Made by a program: the position numbers and the translations under genes. A stretch of 64,000 nucleotides of DNA from an uncultured Photobacterium sp. (GTDB lineage: Bacteria; Pseudomonadota; Gammaproteobacteria; Enterobacterales; Vibrionaceae): the NCBI RefSeq assembly GCF_947502415.1, contig NZ_CANMZV010000012.1, positions 62,001-126,000 of the forward strand, given 5' to 3'. How positions within the stretch are numbered: the first letter of the stretch is position 1; every line of letters begins with the position of its first letter. A model generated the notes under the pieces. That model was not told the DNA's origin and ran no database searches. It saw only the letters and a program-made list of their open reading frames with translations. Below are positions 1 through 10,580 of this stretch, in pieces.

Positions 1-1952
1 CGAGCCAGTTTCAGTGGTGTCTGGCCACCGTACTGAACAATAACCCCTTTCGGTTTTTCGACGCGAACAATAGCCAGAACATCTTCCAGAGTTACCGGTT
101 CGAAATACAAACGGTCAGATGTATCGTAGTCAGTCGATACCGTCTCCGGATTACAGTTAACCATGATGGTTTCATAACCATCTTCACGAAGTGCAAGGGA
201 AGCGTGAACACAGCAGTAATCAAACTCAATACCCTGGCCAATACGGTTAGGACCGCCGCCGAGTACCATAATTTTATCCTTGTCCGTTGGATTGGCTTCA
301 CACTCTTCATCGTAAGATGAGTACATGTAAGCCGTATCTGAAGAGAATTCTGCCGCACAGGTATCCACACGCTTATAAACCGGATGGATATCGAACTGGT
401 CACGCTGCTTACGAATTTCCGTTTCAGCCACACCCAACAGCTTCGCCAGACGGGCATCAGCAAAGCCCTTACGCTTAAGCTTACGCAGAGTCTGCGCGTT
501 CAGGCCGGCAAAACCGCCCTCTTTTACTTCATTTTCCAGCTTAACCAGCTCTTCAATTTGCACCAGGAACCAGCGATCAATATTGGTCAGGTTGAAAACA
601 CCGTCGACAGACAGGCCAGCACGGAATGCATCAGCGACGTACCAAATACGCTCAGCACCTGCATCTTTTAATTCATGACGGATTTGCGTCAGAGCATCCG
701 GTGCATCTAAATCAACCATCTCATCAAAGCCGTTAGCCCCCACTTCCAAACCTCGCAAGGCTTTTTGCAGTGATTCCTGCTGGTTACGACCAATCGCCAT
801 GACTTCACCAACAGACTTCATCTGTGTTGTCAGGCGGTCATTAGCACCGGCAAATTTCTCGAAGTTAAAGCGCGGGATCTTTGTCACGACGTAGTCGATC
901 GTCGGTTCGAACGAGGCTGGGGTCGCACCACCTGTGATGTCGTTCATCAGCTCATCGAGAGTAAAGCCAATGGCTAGCTTGGCTGCCACCTTAGCAATCG
1001 GGAAACCCGTAGCCTTTGAAGCCAACGCCGAGGAACGCGATACACGCGGGTTCATCTCGATGATAACCATGCGACCATCTTTCGGGTTAATACCGAACTG
1101 GACGTTAGAACCACCCGTTTCGACGCCGATTTCCCGCAATACCGCTAACGATGCATTACGCATCAGCTGGTATTCTTTGTCAGTCAGAGTCTGTGCCGGG
1201 GCGACGGTGATGGAGTCACCTGTGTGAATACCCATAGCGTCGAAGTTCTCGATTGAGCAGACGATGATGCAGTTATCGTTCTTATCACGAACGACTTCCA
1301 TCTCGTATTCTTTCCAGCCAATCAATGATTCGTCAATCAACAGCTCATTGGTCGGTGACAAATCCAGACCACGGCGGCAGATTTCTTCGAACTCTTCCTT
1401 GTTATATGCGATACCACCACCGGTACCGCCCATGGTAAACGAAGGACGAATGATACAAGGGAAACCGACCATATCGAGAACCTTGTAGGCTTCTTCCATG
1501 GTCTTAGCCGTATCGGCACGCGGACACTCTAGGCCAATAGACTTCATGGCCGCATCGAAGCGAGAACGATCTTCTGCCTTATCAATCGCATCAGCCGTTG
1601 CACCGATCATTTCCACATCGAACTCTTCCAGCACACCGTGCTTTTCAAGATCCAAGGCACAGTTCAATGCGGTCTGGCCACCCATTGTCGGCAGTACTGC
1701 ATCCGGGCGCTCTTTTTCGATGATCTTACGGACAACTTCCCAGTGAATTGGCTCAATGTAAGTTGCATCGGCCATATCCGGATCTGTCATGATAGTGGCA
1801 GGGTTAGAGTTAACCAGAATAACGCGGTAACCCTCTTCGCGCAGCGCTTTACAAGCCTGTGCACCTGAGTAGTCAAACTCACATGCCTGACCAATCACAA
1901 TCGGGCCAGCACCTAGAATAAGAACACTTTTAATGTCAGTACGTTTTGGCAT
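1..1952 (-). CDS. carB: Carbamoyl-phosphate synthase large subunit (C-terminal part outside window)
   Basis: Makes carbamoyl phosphate from bicarbonate, ATP and the ammonia released by CarA, feeding arginine and pyrimidine synthesis in the cytoplasm. Reading leftward from ATG at 1952, the protein begins [20 protein letters not shown], followed by the first ATP-grasp domain ([29 protein letters not shown]) and then the start of the second half ([18 protein letters not shown]). About 650 residues of a usual length near 1,075 are present; the reading frame is still open at base 1 (GGQTPLKLA), so the second ATP-grasp and MGS-like allosteric domains lie outside. GGGAG precedes the start. It sits 17 bases downstream of carA, as in the usual carAB operon. 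Confidence 0.97.
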   Translation of the reverse strand, partial: MPKRTDIKSVLILGAGPIVIGQACEFDYSGAQACKALREEGYRVILVNSNPATIMTDPDMADATYIEPIHWEVVRKIIEKERPDAVLPTMGGQTALNCALDLEKHGVLEEFDVEMIGATADAIDKAEDRSRFDAAMKSIGLECPRADTAKTMEEAYKVLDMVGFPCIIRPSFTMGGTGGGIAYNKEEFEEICRRGLDLSPTNELLIDESLIGWKEYEMEVVRDKNDNCIIVCSIENFDAMGIHTGDSITVAPAQTLTDKEYQLMRNASLAVLREIGVETGGSNVQFGINPKDGRMVIIEMNPRVSRSSALASKATGFPIAKVAAKLAIGFTLDELMNDITGGATPASFEPTIDYVVTKIPRFNFEKFAGANDRLTTQMKSVGEVMAIGRNQQESLQKALRGLEVGANGFDEMVDLDAPDALTQIRHELKDAGAERIWYVADAFRAGLSVDGVFNLTNIDRWFLVQIEELVKLENEVKEGGFAGLNAQTLRKLKRKGFADARLAKLLGVAETEIRKQRDQFDIHPVYKRVDTCAAEFSSDTAYMYSSYDEECEANPTDKDKIMVLGGGPNRIGQGIEFDYCCVHASLALREDGYETIMVNCNPETVSTDYDTSDRLYFEPVTLEDVLAIVRVEKPKGVIVQYGGQTPLKLA

Positions 1953-1969
1953 TTCTTTTTACTCCCGGC

Positions 1970-3109
1970 TTAGGCGCTGTGCTGCTTGATTAGTTCGATA
2001 AAGTGGTCAAATAGTGGTGCTGCATCATGTGGACCAGGGCTCGCTTCAGGGTGGCCTTGGAAACTGAATGCCGGCTTGTCGGTACGGTGAATTCCTTGCA
2101 AGGAGCCATCAAACAGAGACTTATGCGTTACGCGCAGGTTTTCCGGCAATGACATTTCATCAGCAGCAAAACCATGGTTCTGCGAAGTGATCATCACAAC
2201 ATCACGGTCAAGGTCATTAACCGGGTGGTTGGCGCCATGATGGCCAAACTTCATCTTCACCGTCTTCGCTCCCGATGCCAGAGCCAGGATTTGATGGCCA
2301 AGACAAATACCGAAGATTGGTAACCCCTTGTCCAGGAAGGTTTTCGTCGCCTCAATCGCATAAGTACATGGCTCAGGGTCACCTGGGCCGTTTGACAAAA
2401 ACACACCATCCGGATTCATCGCCAGTACTTCTTCTGCTGATGTCTGCGCCGGCACAACGGTCAGGCGACAACCACGATCAACCAGCATCCGCAGGATATT
2501 GCGCTTTGCTCCGAAATCGTACGCAACCACATGGTATGGCAGTTCGCAGTCATCAGCCGCTTCCGGCAGACCGTTTTCCAGCGTCCATGAACCTTGCTTC
2601 CAAGAGTAGGTTTCCTTCGTAGTCACCTCTTTCGCCAGATCCATGCCTTTCAGACCGGGAAAATCTTTAGCCTTAGCCAGAGCAAGCGCTTCATCCAGGC
2701 TATTACCCGCCATAATGCAACCGTTCTGGGCACCTTTTTCGCGCAGAATACGAGTTAACTTTCGGGTATCAATATCGGCAATGCCGACAATGTTTTGGGA
2801 TTTTAAATAATCAGAAAGGGACTGTTGACTACGGAAGTTTGAAGCTATGAGAGGGAGATCGCGGATTACCAGGCCTTGCGCGTGGATGGAGGTGGATTCT
2901 TCGTCTTCGGAATTAGTTCCGGTATTGCCAATGTGGGGATAAGTAAGAGTAACAATCTGTTGTGAATAGGAAGGGTCAGTGAGAATTTCTTGGTACCCCG
3001 TCATCGAGGTATTAAAAACAACTTCCCCAACGGCCGAACCATCTGCCCCAATGGACACGCCGTGGAACACTGTCCCATCTTCAAGGACTAACAGCGCTGA
3101 TTTGCTCAA
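1970..3109 (-). CDS. carA: Carbamoyl-phosphate synthase small (glutaminase) subunit, TTG start
   Basis: Hydrolyses glutamine and channels ammonia to CarB. I take TTG at 3109 as the start: it follows GGAGG by a few bases and yields 379 residues beginning (M)[16 protein letters not shown], close to the E. coli length of 382. A farther in-frame TTG at 3208 would add 33 unrelated residues across the promoter region. The class I glutamine amidotransferase triad is intact: Cys269 in FGICLGHQ, and His353 and Glu355 in [10 protein letters not shown]. It is first gene of the carAB operon, with a strong promoter about 110 bases upstream. Confidence 0.96.
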   Translation of the reverse strand: MSKSALLVLEDGTVFHGVSIGADGSAVGEVVFNTSMTGYQEILTDPSYSQQIVTLTYPHIGNTGTNSEDEESTSIHAQGLVIRDLPLIASNFRSQQSLSDYLKSQNIVGIADIDTRKLTRILREKGAQNGCIMAGNSLDEALALAKAKDFPGLKGMDLAKEVTTKETYSWKQGSWTLENGLPEAADDCELPYHVVAYDFGAKRNILRMLVDRGCRLTVVPAQTSAEEVLAMNPDGVFLSNGPGDPEPCTYAIEATKTFLDKGLPIFGICLGHQILALASGAKTVKMKFGHHGANHPVNDLDRDVVMITSQNHGFAADEMSLPENLRVTHKSLFDGSLQGIHRTDKPAFSFQGHPEASPGPHDAAPLFDHFIELIKQHSA

Positions 3110-3217
3110 GACAACCTCCAAAACAATAAAAATGCAGTTAAAACAGATAAAATTGCAACCACCCATTCCATACAAAGTCAAAAAGCGAGTCAAGCTGATT
3201 TTTGACAAATTGCGCGC

Positions 3218-3246
3218 ATTCTAGGGATCACTCTTTTAAGTGTCAA
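3218..3246 (-). promoter_or_regulatory. Candidate sigma70 promoter of carAB
   Basis: On the minus strand TTGACA (3246-3241), a 17-base spacer and TAGAAT (3223-3218) form a near-consensus promoter. This gives a leader of about 100 bases before the carA TTG. I could not find a convincing ARG box or PUR box next to it, although carAB in enterobacteria is controlled by ArgR, PepA, PurR and RutR. Confidence 0.7.
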
Positions 3247-3568
3247 TAAAACAGTCAAAATTAATTTGAATTTAGACCAACCCAAAAGAAAAAACAGGCT
3301 AAATCCATATAACCACACATTTTCATCGGTTTTACATCACACAATACAACACTCGTTCTCATTTTATCGTTTGCCCAAAACCACACCAACCACAACACAA
3401 CAAAAAACAATAAAACCATTTCAATCACACCAACAAAAGCCGATCTTTTACCGCACCCGAACAAACACCACCCACAAAACACCAAAAACAACACAATTCC
3501 CGGTTAATTTTCCAGCAGGGAAGCACGTTCGAGAAAATAATAAAAACCAGAGGAACGCAGTCACTAAT

Positions 3569-3596
3569 TATGCACCCACAAGTCTGTGGGTGCATA
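3569..3596. repeat. Perfect 12-base inverted repeat with 4-base loop
   Basis: TATGCACCCACA (3569-3580), loop AGTC, TGTGGGTGCATA (3585-3596). It lies about 60 bases past the dapB stop. No T-run follows on either strand, so it is not a standard intrinsic terminator; it could be a protein-binding palindrome, a transcript-stabilising hairpin or a Rho-associated 3' end. Confidence 0.7.
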
Positions 3597-3658
3597 TCGA
3601 TGTATTTAACTGGAATAGATACCGCAGGAAGGGGAGAAGCGGTAATTAACAGATGAGA

Positions 3659-4492
<834 letters not shown>

Positions 4493-4533
4493 TTATCGAT
4501 AAGTATTACTTCAATGTAGCCTGTTGACGAGTA

Positions 4534-4563
4534 TAAAAAAAGCCCCAGCATTCGCTGAGGCTT
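4534..4563 (-). terminator. Rho-independent terminator after ispH
   Basis: Stem 4542-4549 / 4554-4561 (GCCTCAGC with GCTGGGGC, one G-U pair, loop of 4), followed on the minus strand by a run of T (4541-4534). It ends the ribF-ispH transcript upstream of dapB. Confidence 0.85.
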
Positions 4564-4604
4564 CAATTGGATAGCATCCCTTAATATCAAAGATGGCAGA
4601 CGGC

Positions 4605-5546
4605 TTACACGTTCTTAACTTGTAGCTCGCGGGGAACTTCAAAAAACATGTTTTCTTCCCGGCCGGTCAACTCTTCAACTTCAGCACCACTTAACTGACG
4701 GATACGATCGATGATCTGGTTAACCAATTCTTCAGGTGCCGATGCCCCCGCGGTGATCCCGACCTTCAGCTTGCCTTCAAACCATTCCGGCTGCACATCT
4801 TCCGGACAGTCGGTCAGGAAGCCCGGTGTTCCCAGCTTTTCAGCCAGCTCACGCAAGCGGTTTGAATTGGAAGAGTTCTTTGAGCCAACCACAATCATCA
4901 CATCCACCAACTGCGCCATTTCACGCACGGCATCCTGTCGGTTCTGGGTCGCATAACAGATATCATCCTTACGCGGGCCCTGGATCTCAGGGAAGACTTC
5001 ACGCAGCTTGGCGATCACATCAGCCGTTTCATCCACAGATAAGGTTGTCTGGCTAACATAATGCAGATGGCTCGGATCTTTAACCGGCAGCTTCTCGACA
5101 TCTTCCGGTTTCTCAACCAGGTACATACCACCTTCTTCGCTGGTGTACTGGCCCATAGTGCCTTCCACTTCCGGATGGCCGGCATGACCGATCAACACCA
5201 CTTCCATATGGCGACGGCTGGCGCGCGCTACTTCCATATGGACTTTGGTTACCAGCGGGCAGGTAGCATCGAAAACCGTCAGCTGGCGGGCTTTAGCTTC
5301 ATTGCGAACCGCTTGTGAAACACCATGGGCAGAGAAAATCACAATATTGTCATCAGGTACTTCATGTAAGTCTTCGACAAAAATAGCGCCACGCTGTTTG
5401 AGCCCTTCAACCACGAAGCGATTATGAACAACTTCATGGCGAACATAAATTGGCGGTTGATACATTTCCAGTGCACGTTCAACAATACTGATGGCACGGT
5501 CAACGCCGGCACAAAAACCGCGTGGATTGGCTAATAAGATTTTCAT
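4605..5546 (-). CDS. ispH: 4-hydroxy-3-methylbut-2-enyl diphosphate reductase
   Basis: Last step of the methylerythritol phosphate isoprenoid pathway: a 4Fe-4S enzyme converting HMBPP to IPP and DMAPP. At 313 residues it is close to the E. coli length of 316. The three cluster cysteines are visible at Cys12 ([11 protein letters not shown]), Cys96 (DATCPLV) and Cys197 ([10 protein letters not shown]), as are substrate-binding His41, His74 (SAHGVS) and His124 with Glu126 (HPEVEGT). ATG at 5546 follows fkpB by 12 bases; the two are the last genes of the ribF-ileS-lspA-fkpB-ispH cluster. Confidence 0.97.
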   Translation of the reverse strand: MKILLANPRGFCAGVDRAISIVERALEMYQPPIYVRHEVVHNRFVVEGLKQRGAIFVEDLHEVPDDNIVIFSAHGVSQAVRNEAKARQLTVFDATCPLVTKVHMEVARASRRHMEVVLIGHAGHPEVEGTMGQYTSEEGGMYLVEKPEDVEKLPVKDPSHLHYVSQTTLSVDETADVIAKLREVFPEIQGPRKDDICYATQNRQDAVREMAQLVDVMIVVGSKNSSNSNRLRELAEKLGTPGFLTDCPEDVQPEWFEGKLKVGITAGASAPEELVNQIIDRIRQLSGAEVEELTGREENMFFEVPRELQVKNV

Positions 5547-5558
5547 TGCTAACAGCTC

Positions 5559-5993
5559 TTAGTTTTCAATGGCCACAACTTCGACATCAAAGGTGACCCG
5601 TTGCCCGGCAAGCGGGTGATTGAAGTCAACGGTCACCGAGTCACCGATAACTTCAGTAATAATTCCTGGAATATCGTTACCATCCGATCCGGAGAAAGCG
5701 ATGATGGTCCCCACCTCGGCAGGCGTATCTGCACCAAATTTCGACAAATCGATATGGTGGATGTTATCAGGATTAGCAAGGCCGAAGGCATCTTCCGGCT
5801 CCAGCACAAAAGTACTTTTCTGACCTACATTCAACCCCAACAGGCATTTTTCAAAATTATCCGTCAGGCTGCCATCACCCATACGGAACTTCGCTGGTTT
5901 GCCCATCGCCTGGGTTGAATCTGCAACTGAACCATCTTCTAGCTTAATGGCAAAATGCATCAGTACTTCGCTATTTTCCTTAATTACCAACAT
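5559..5993 (-). CDS. fkpB: FKBP-type peptidyl-prolyl cis-trans isomerase FkpB
   Basis: SlyD-like FKBP prolyl isomerase and chaperone, cytoplasmic, 144 residues. The FKBP core is interrupted by the flap (insert-in-flap) domain at about residues 66-120. Recognisable stretches are LKVG-like LGLNVGQKSTFVLEPEDAFG and the C-terminal VDFNHPLAGQ signature that marks SlyD/FkpB proteins. It lacks the histidine-rich nickel-binding tail of SlyD, and the lspA/ispH context supports FkpB. GGAACG before ATG 5993 gives a plausible ribosome site. Confidence 0.95.
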   Translation of the reverse strand: MLVIKENSEVLMHFAIKLEDGSVADSTQAMGKPAKFRMGDGSLTDNFEKCLLGLNVGQKSTFVLEPEDAFGLANPDNIHHIDLSKFGADTPAEVGTIIAFSGSDGNDIPGIITEVIGDSVTVDFNHPLAGQRVTFDVEVVAIEN

Positions 5994-6058
5994 GTGGCGT
6001 TCCTTTTAATTGTTGTATTGATGAGCATGCCCTGGGGACAACTTTCCCTGCTCTTTTT

Positions 6059-6092
6059 ACAACAAAGCGCCGTCCGTATCAACGGACAGCGC
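6059..6092 (-). terminator. Hairpin (weak terminator) between lspA and fkpB
   Basis: Ten-base stem 6066-6075 / 6082-6091 (GCGCTGTCCG with CGGACGGCGC on the minus strand, one G-U) and a six-base loop, followed by TTTGTTGT. The T tract is interrupted, so read-through into fkpB-ispH is likely and the hairpin may act as a partial terminator or processing site. Confidence 0.6.
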
Positions 6093-6117
6093 CTAGGGTT
6101 ATAACTTGCATCCGCTT

Positions 6118-6648
6118 TTAGCGGTTAACCGGCTGTTTATCTTTATCGGCCAGAAAGCCTTCCAAAACAATCAACCCAGCACCGACACAGATAGCTATAT
6201 CCGCAATATTAAATGCCGGCCAGTGGTGCTTACCAATATAAAAATCGAGGAAGTCGACCACAAAGCCATGGTACAGACGGTCAAATAAATTGCCGAGAGC
6301 ACCACCGATAATCAGTGCATAAGCACTGTTTGCCAGCTTATGGGAGGCCGGTGAACGACGCATCCAGAAAACCAACAATCCGCAAACAGCTAATGCAATC
6401 GCCGTAAACAGCCAGCGCTGCCAGCCACCAGCATCACTCAAAAAGCTGAATGCTGCACCGTAGTTATGCACATACAGCAAGTTAAAGAATGGCAGAAGCT
6501 CAATACGGTTTGGCCAACCGTATTCCATGGTATTCATCACCACCAGCTTACTGGCGAAATCCATGATAAACACCAGAGCCGCTAGCCACAGCCAGCGAAC
6601 TCCAGATTGTTTCAGCGATGGGATCTGTTTAGGCGATAACTTAATCAT
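6118..6648 (-). CDS. lspA: Lipoprotein signal peptidase II
   Basis: Inner-membrane aspartyl protease that cleaves the signal peptide of diacylglyceryl-modified prolipoproteins; it acts after Lgt, also encoded in this window. The 176-residue protein has four hydrophobic segments and the two catalytic aspartate motifs: [13 protein letters not shown] (Asp123) and [12 protein letters not shown] (Asp150). Its ATG (6648) overlaps the ileS stop by one base in TAATG, so translation is probably coupled. Confidence 0.97.
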   Translation of the reverse strand: MIKLSPKQIPSLKQSGVRWLWLAALVFIMDFASKLVVMNTMEYGWPNRIELLPFFNLLYVHNYGAAFSFLSDAGGWQRWLFTAIALAVCGLLVFWMRRSPASHKLANSAYALIIGGALGNLFDRLYHGFVVDFLDFYIGKHHWPAFNIADIAICVGAGLIVLEGFLADKDKQPVNR

Positions 6649-9497
6649 TAGGCAAACTTACGCTCTTCACCTTCGCCGTCGATGTTGCTCACACAACGGC
6701 CACATACTTCTTCATGACCTTCGATAGTACCAACATCAGCAACATGGTGCCAACAACGGTCACACTTCGCAGCTTCAGACGCCTTAACGGTTACGAACAG
6801 GCCTTCAACATCAGTTTCCTGTGCGCCTTCAGGCTTGCTGTCAGCAACGACAACCTGCGCTTTCGATGTCAGCAGCACAAAACGCAGCTCATCTTCCAGC
6901 TTATTCAATTTCGCAGCCAAAGCTTCATTTGCGTGAATAGTAATTTCAGCCTGCAATGCACCGCCGATCACTTTGTCTTTACGCGCACCTTCAAGCAGTT
7001 TATTCACTGCGCCACGAACATGCTGGATTTCAGTCCAGAAGTCGTTGTTCAGCTCTTCGCCTTCAGCCAGACCGAACAGCCCTTCGAACCACTCACCCGT
7101 GAATACGAACTTGTCGCGCTGCTCACCATTACCTTGAGAAGCTGGCATTTCATTCCAGATCTCGTCAGCAGTGAACGACATGATTGGTGCCATCCAGCGA
7201 ACCAGTGCTTCAACAATGTAGTACAGAGCCGTCTGACAGCTACGCTGTGCGTGGCCGCCGCGCTTCGCTGTGTACTGACGGTCTTTGATCACATCCAGGT
7301 AGAAAGAGCCCATCTCAACAGAACAGAACTGCATCAGACGCTGAGTCACTGTGTGCAGGTTGTACTCATCGTACGCCTGGATGATTTCTTCCTGTGCTGC
7401 TTTCGCTCGGCCCACAGCCCAACGGTCAAGCGCGACCATCTCTTCCGGTGCAACAAGATCCGTTTCCGGGTTGAAACCGCTCAGGTTTGCCAGGAAGAAA
7501 CGAGCCGTGTTACGGATACGCCGGTAAGCATCAGCAGAGCGCTTCAGGATTTCATCAGAAACCGCAACTTCACCAGTGTAGTCGGTAGACGCCACCCACA
7601 GGCGCAGAATATCAGCACCCAGCTTATTGGTTACATCTTTCGGTGCAACAACGTTACCGACAGATTTCGACATCTTACGGCCCTGGCCATCAACCACGAA
7701 ACCGTGAGTCAGCACTTGCTTGTATGGAGCCTTGCCTTTCATTGCTACAGAAGAGATCAATGAAGACTGGAACCAACCGCGGTGCTGGTCAGAACCTTCA
7801 AGGTACAGATCAGCGCTGTTGCCGTTGTATTCTTCACGGCTGTCTACTACAGAGAAGTGTGTTACACCTGAGTCAAACCAAACGTCCAGTGTATCCAGTA
7901 CTTTCTCGTAGTTAGCGGCATCTTCTTCACCCATCAGCTCAGCAGGCTCAACATCCCACCATGCCTGGATACCTTTTTCTTCAACAAGCTTCGCAACTTT
8001 CTCGATCAGCTCACCGGTGTTAGGGTGAAGATCTTGTGTTTCTTTATGAACGAACAGTGCAATTGGCACACCCCAGGTACGCTGACGAGAGATACACCAC
8101 TCAGGGCGGCCTTCAACCATACCTTCGATACGGCTCTGACCCCACTCAGGCATCCACTGAACATTCTTGATTTCTTCAAGGGCTTTAGCACGCAGACCGG
8201 CTTGATCCATTGATACGAACCACTGTGGTGTCGCACGGAAGATGATCGGCGTTTTATGGCGCCAGCAGTGCGGGTAGCTGTGCTCATAAGCGTGGTGATG
8301 CAGCAGTGCGCCGTGCTCTTTCAGCGTTTCGACAACAGCATCGTTCGCCTTGAATACGTGCTGACCGGCAAACAGTTCTGTATCCGGCAGGTAAACACCG
8401 TTGCTGCCAACAGGGTTAGCCACTTCCAGGCCGTATTTCTGGCCTACCACGAAGTCTTCCTGACCGTGGCCTGGTGCTGTGTGAACACAACCAGTACCAG
8501 AATCAGTCGTTACGTGATCACCAAGAATAACCGGCACGTCGAAGCTATAGAATGGGTGGTTGAAGCGTACCAGCTCCAGATCTGCACCTTTACAGAAACC
8601 AAGATTGCGGTAGTGCTCAATACCGGCACGATCCATTACATCTTTTGCCAGCTCAGCTGCAACGATCAGACGTTCAGGATTGTCACCTTCCGTCTGAATC
8701 AATACGTATTCCAGATCATCACGGATAGCTACAGCGCGGTTAGCAGGCAGAGTCCAAGGTGTTGTTGTCCAGATAACAATAGACACATCACCCTGACCTT
8801 CATGCGCTTCAGTACAACCGAATTTAGCAACAACTGCTGCTTCGTCAACCGCTTTGAATTTCACGTCGATAGACGGTGAAACTTTGTCTTTATATTCAAC
8901 TTCTGCTTCAGCCAGTGCCGAACCACAGTCAGTACACCAGTGAACAGGTTTGAAACCTTTTAGCAGGTGGCCCTGATCCGCGATTTTCCCCAGAGAGCGA
9001 ATGATGTTCGCTTCTGTTGCAAAATCCATTGTGCGGTAAGGCTTGTCCCACTCACCCAGAACACCCAAGCGCATGAAGCTTTCTTTTTGACCTTCAACCT
9101 GGCCAGCTGCGTAAGCACGGCATTTCTCACGGAACTCAGCCGCAGTAACTTTATGGCCTGGCTTGCCAACTTTCTTCTCTACCATCAGCTCGATTGGCAG
9201 ACCGTGGCAGTCCCAACCTGGAATGTAAGGTGAATCAAAGCCAGAAAGAGTCTTTGACTTAATAATAATGTCTTTAAGAATCTTGTTCAGTGCGTGACCA
9301 ATGTGAATATCACCGTTGGCATATGGAGGGCCATCGTGTAATACGAAGGATTTTTTACCCTTCTTGGCTTTACGGATCTCACCGTAAAGATCTTCATCAT
9401 ACCAACGCTTAAGCATCGCAGGCTCACGGTTAGCTAGATTGCCTCGCATCGGAAACCCTGTTTCAGGCAGGTTCAGGGTATCTTTATAGTCGCTCAT
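6648..9497 (-). CDS. ileS: Isoleucyl-tRNA synthetase
   Basis: Class I aminoacyl-tRNA synthetase charging tRNA-Ile, with an editing domain for valine. The 949-residue protein (E. coli 938) shows HIGH at residues 65-68 ([11 protein letters not shown]), KMSKS in [10 protein letters not shown], the CP1 editing region ([16 protein letters not shown]), and the C-terminal zinc finger [12 protein letters not shown] followed by [10 protein letters not shown]. It overlaps upstream ribF by four bases (ATGA) and lspA by one base, so the three genes form a tightly coupled operon. Confidence 0.98.
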   Translation of the reverse strand: MSDYKDTLNLPETGFPMRGNLANREPAMLKRWYDEDLYGEIRKAKKGKKSFVLHDGPPYANGDIHIGHALNKILKDIIIKSKTLSGFDSPYIPGWDCHGLPIELMVEKKVGKPGHKVTAAEFREKCRAYAAGQVEGQKESFMRLGVLGEWDKPYRTMDFATEANIIRSLGKIADQGHLLKGFKPVHWCTDCGSALAEAEVEYKDKVSPSIDVKFKAVDEAAVVAKFGCTEAHEGQGDVSIVIWTTTPWTLPANRAVAIRDDLEYVLIQTEGDNPERLIVAAELAKDVMDRAGIEHYRNLGFCKGADLELVRFNHPFYSFDVPVILGDHVTTDSGTGCVHTAPGHGQEDFVVGQKYGLEVANPVGSNGVYLPDTELFAGQHVFKANDAVVETLKEHGALLHHHAYEHSYPHCWRHKTPIIFRATPQWFVSMDQAGLRAKALEEIKNVQWMPEWGQSRIEGMVEGRPEWCISRQRTWGVPIALFVHKETQDLHPNTGELIEKVAKLVEEKGIQAWWDVEPAELMGEEDAANYEKVLDTLDVWFDSGVTHFSVVDSREEYNGNSADLYLEGSDQHRGWFQSSLISSVAMKGKAPYKQVLTHGFVVDGQGRKMSKSVGNVVAPKDVTNKLGADILRLWVASTDYTGEVAVSDEILKRSADAYRRIRNTARFFLANLSGFNPETDLVAPEEMVALDRWAVGRAKAAQEEIIQAYDEYNLHTVTQRLMQFCSVEMGSFYLDVIKDRQYTAKRGGHAQRSCQTALYYIVEALVRWMAPIMSFTADEIWNEMPASQGNGEQRDKFVFTGEWFEGLFGLAEGEELNNDFWTEIQHVRGAVNKLLEGARKDKVIGGALQAEITIHANEALAAKLNKLEDELRFVLLTSKAQVVVADSKPEGAQETDVEGLFVTVKASEAAKCDRCWHHVADVGTIEGHEEVCGRCVSNIDGEGEERKFA

Positions 9498-10465
9498 TGA
9501 TTCTCGATTCCGTTACTTGGGCGAAATTGGACATTATTACGCTCAGACAGCCACACCCGTGCTGTGTGAGCATCACGCTCTATTTGCGCTTTTAGCGCAT
9601 CAAATGATTCAAATTTAATTTCGTCACGCAGCTTATGACGCAGCACAACTTCAATCTGGTGTCCGTAGAGATCAGATTTAAAATCAAACAGATGTACTTC
9701 GAGTTGTTGGCGTACACCATTTACTGTCGGCCGATGGCCAACATTGGCAACTCCGGGTAGCGGAGCACCGTCAACACCAAAGACCTCTACCGCGTAGACA
9801 CCGGAGACCGGTGATACTCGACGCTTGAGAGGTACATTTGCTGTCGGAAAACCGATTGTTCGGCCTAGTTTGCGCCCATGGGAGACTCGTCCGCTGATAC
9901 TATATGGACGGCCTAACATCGACTCGGCCAATAACAAGTCATCACTTGCCAGGGCCTGACGTATTGCCGTACTGCTGACCCGTTGGTCAGAAACGCAAAA
10001 GCTCTGGGTACTGACAACCGTAAAACCGAACTCTTTCCCCGCAGCTTCTAGCATAGCAAAATTCCCACTCCGGCCTTTACCGAAGCGAAAATCATCGCCA
10101 ACAACCAGAAACTTAACACCCAATTGCTCTACCAACAAGCGGCGGACAAAGTCTCGCGGCGACATATTGGCAAAATGAGTATTAAAATTGACACAAAGCA
10201 AACGATCGACACCTACCTGCTTCAACTGCAGGTACTTATCGCGAAACCGCGTCAACCTTGCAGGGGCATTCTCTCCCGCAAATAATTCCATCGGCTGAGG
10301 CTCAAAGCTCATCACCGTTGCCGGCCAGCCCAGTGCCCGCGCTTTCGCCAGCACCTGACGCAACACCGCCTGATGACCTAAGTGAACACCATCAAAGTTA
10401 CCAATCGTCAACACGCTTCCGTGATGCTCTGGCTTGATATTATGTATACCTCGGATTAATTCCAT
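9494..10465 (-). CDS. ribF: Bifunctional riboflavin kinase / FAD synthetase
   Basis: Converts riboflavin to FMN and FMN to FAD. In 323 residues the N-terminal FAD synthetase domain carries the nucleotidyl-transferase motif [16 protein letters not shown] (about 21-36), and the C-terminal flavokinase domain starts near residue 185 with [23 protein letters not shown] at 10465 gives the standard N-terminus. It begins the ribF-ileS-lspA-fkpB-ispH cluster; the 115-base gap to murJ carries a degenerate ATACCAA palindrome. Confidence 0.97.
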   Translation of the reverse strand: MELIRGIHNIKPEHHGSVLTIGNFDGVHLGHQAVLRQVLAKARALGWPATVMSFEPQPMELFAGENAPARLTRFRDKYLQLKQVGVDRLLCVNFNTHFANMSPRDFVRRLLVEQLGVKFLVVGDDFRFGKGRSGNFAMLEAAGKEFGFTVVSTQSFCVSDQRVSSTAIRQALASDDLLLAESMLGRPYSISGRVSHGRKLGRTIGFPTANVPLKRRVSPVSGVYAVEVFGVDGAPLPGVANVGHRPTVNGVRQQLEVHLFDFKSDLYGHQIEVVLRHKLRDEIKFESFDALKAQIERDAHTARVWLSERNNVQFRPSNGIENQ

Positions 10466-10526
10466 GCGCCGCTTAAATTTTCGCAGAGTGAAAAACTGAC
10501 GGATTATATACTACTCTAAGCCCATC

Positions 10527-10559
10527 ATACCAATCAGAATCATTTTCTGACTGGGTGAT
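10527..10559. repeat. Degenerate ATACCAA-bounded palindrome
   Basis: ATACCAATCAGAA (10527-10539) faces a partly matching TTCTGACTGGGTGAT, forming an imperfect hairpin between murJ and ribF. Its outer end resembles that of the longer inverted repeat at 34717-34770, which suggests, but does not prove, a shared family of small intergenic palindromes. Confidence 0.35.
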
Positions 10560-10580
10560 ATCATATTTCGGGGCAAGTGC

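Larger units (their letters stand above)
3110..3658. other. Intergenic region between dapB and carA
   Basis: 549 bases without a supportable gene. It holds the carA leader and promoter, a G-depleted stretch on the plus strand (about 3301-3480, only about 9 G in 180 bases), and a perfect 12-base inverted repeat at 3569-3596. Long open frames across the G-depleted stretch are biased-composition artefacts with no ribosome-binding site or recognisable domain. Confidence 0.6.

Noticed and set aside
3110-3300. ArgR (ARG box) or PurR sites in the carA promoter
   Set aside because: Only partial half-sites seen; nothing close enough to consensus to claim.
3261-3649. Open frames on both strands in the dapB-carA gap
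   Set aside because: Stop-poor because of extreme G depletion on the plus strand; low-complexity products, no ribosome site.
6714-7763. Long open frame (349 codons) opposite ileS
   Set aside because: Entirely antisense to a well-conserved part of ileS, with no ribosome site or domain; a mirror of the real codon pattern.
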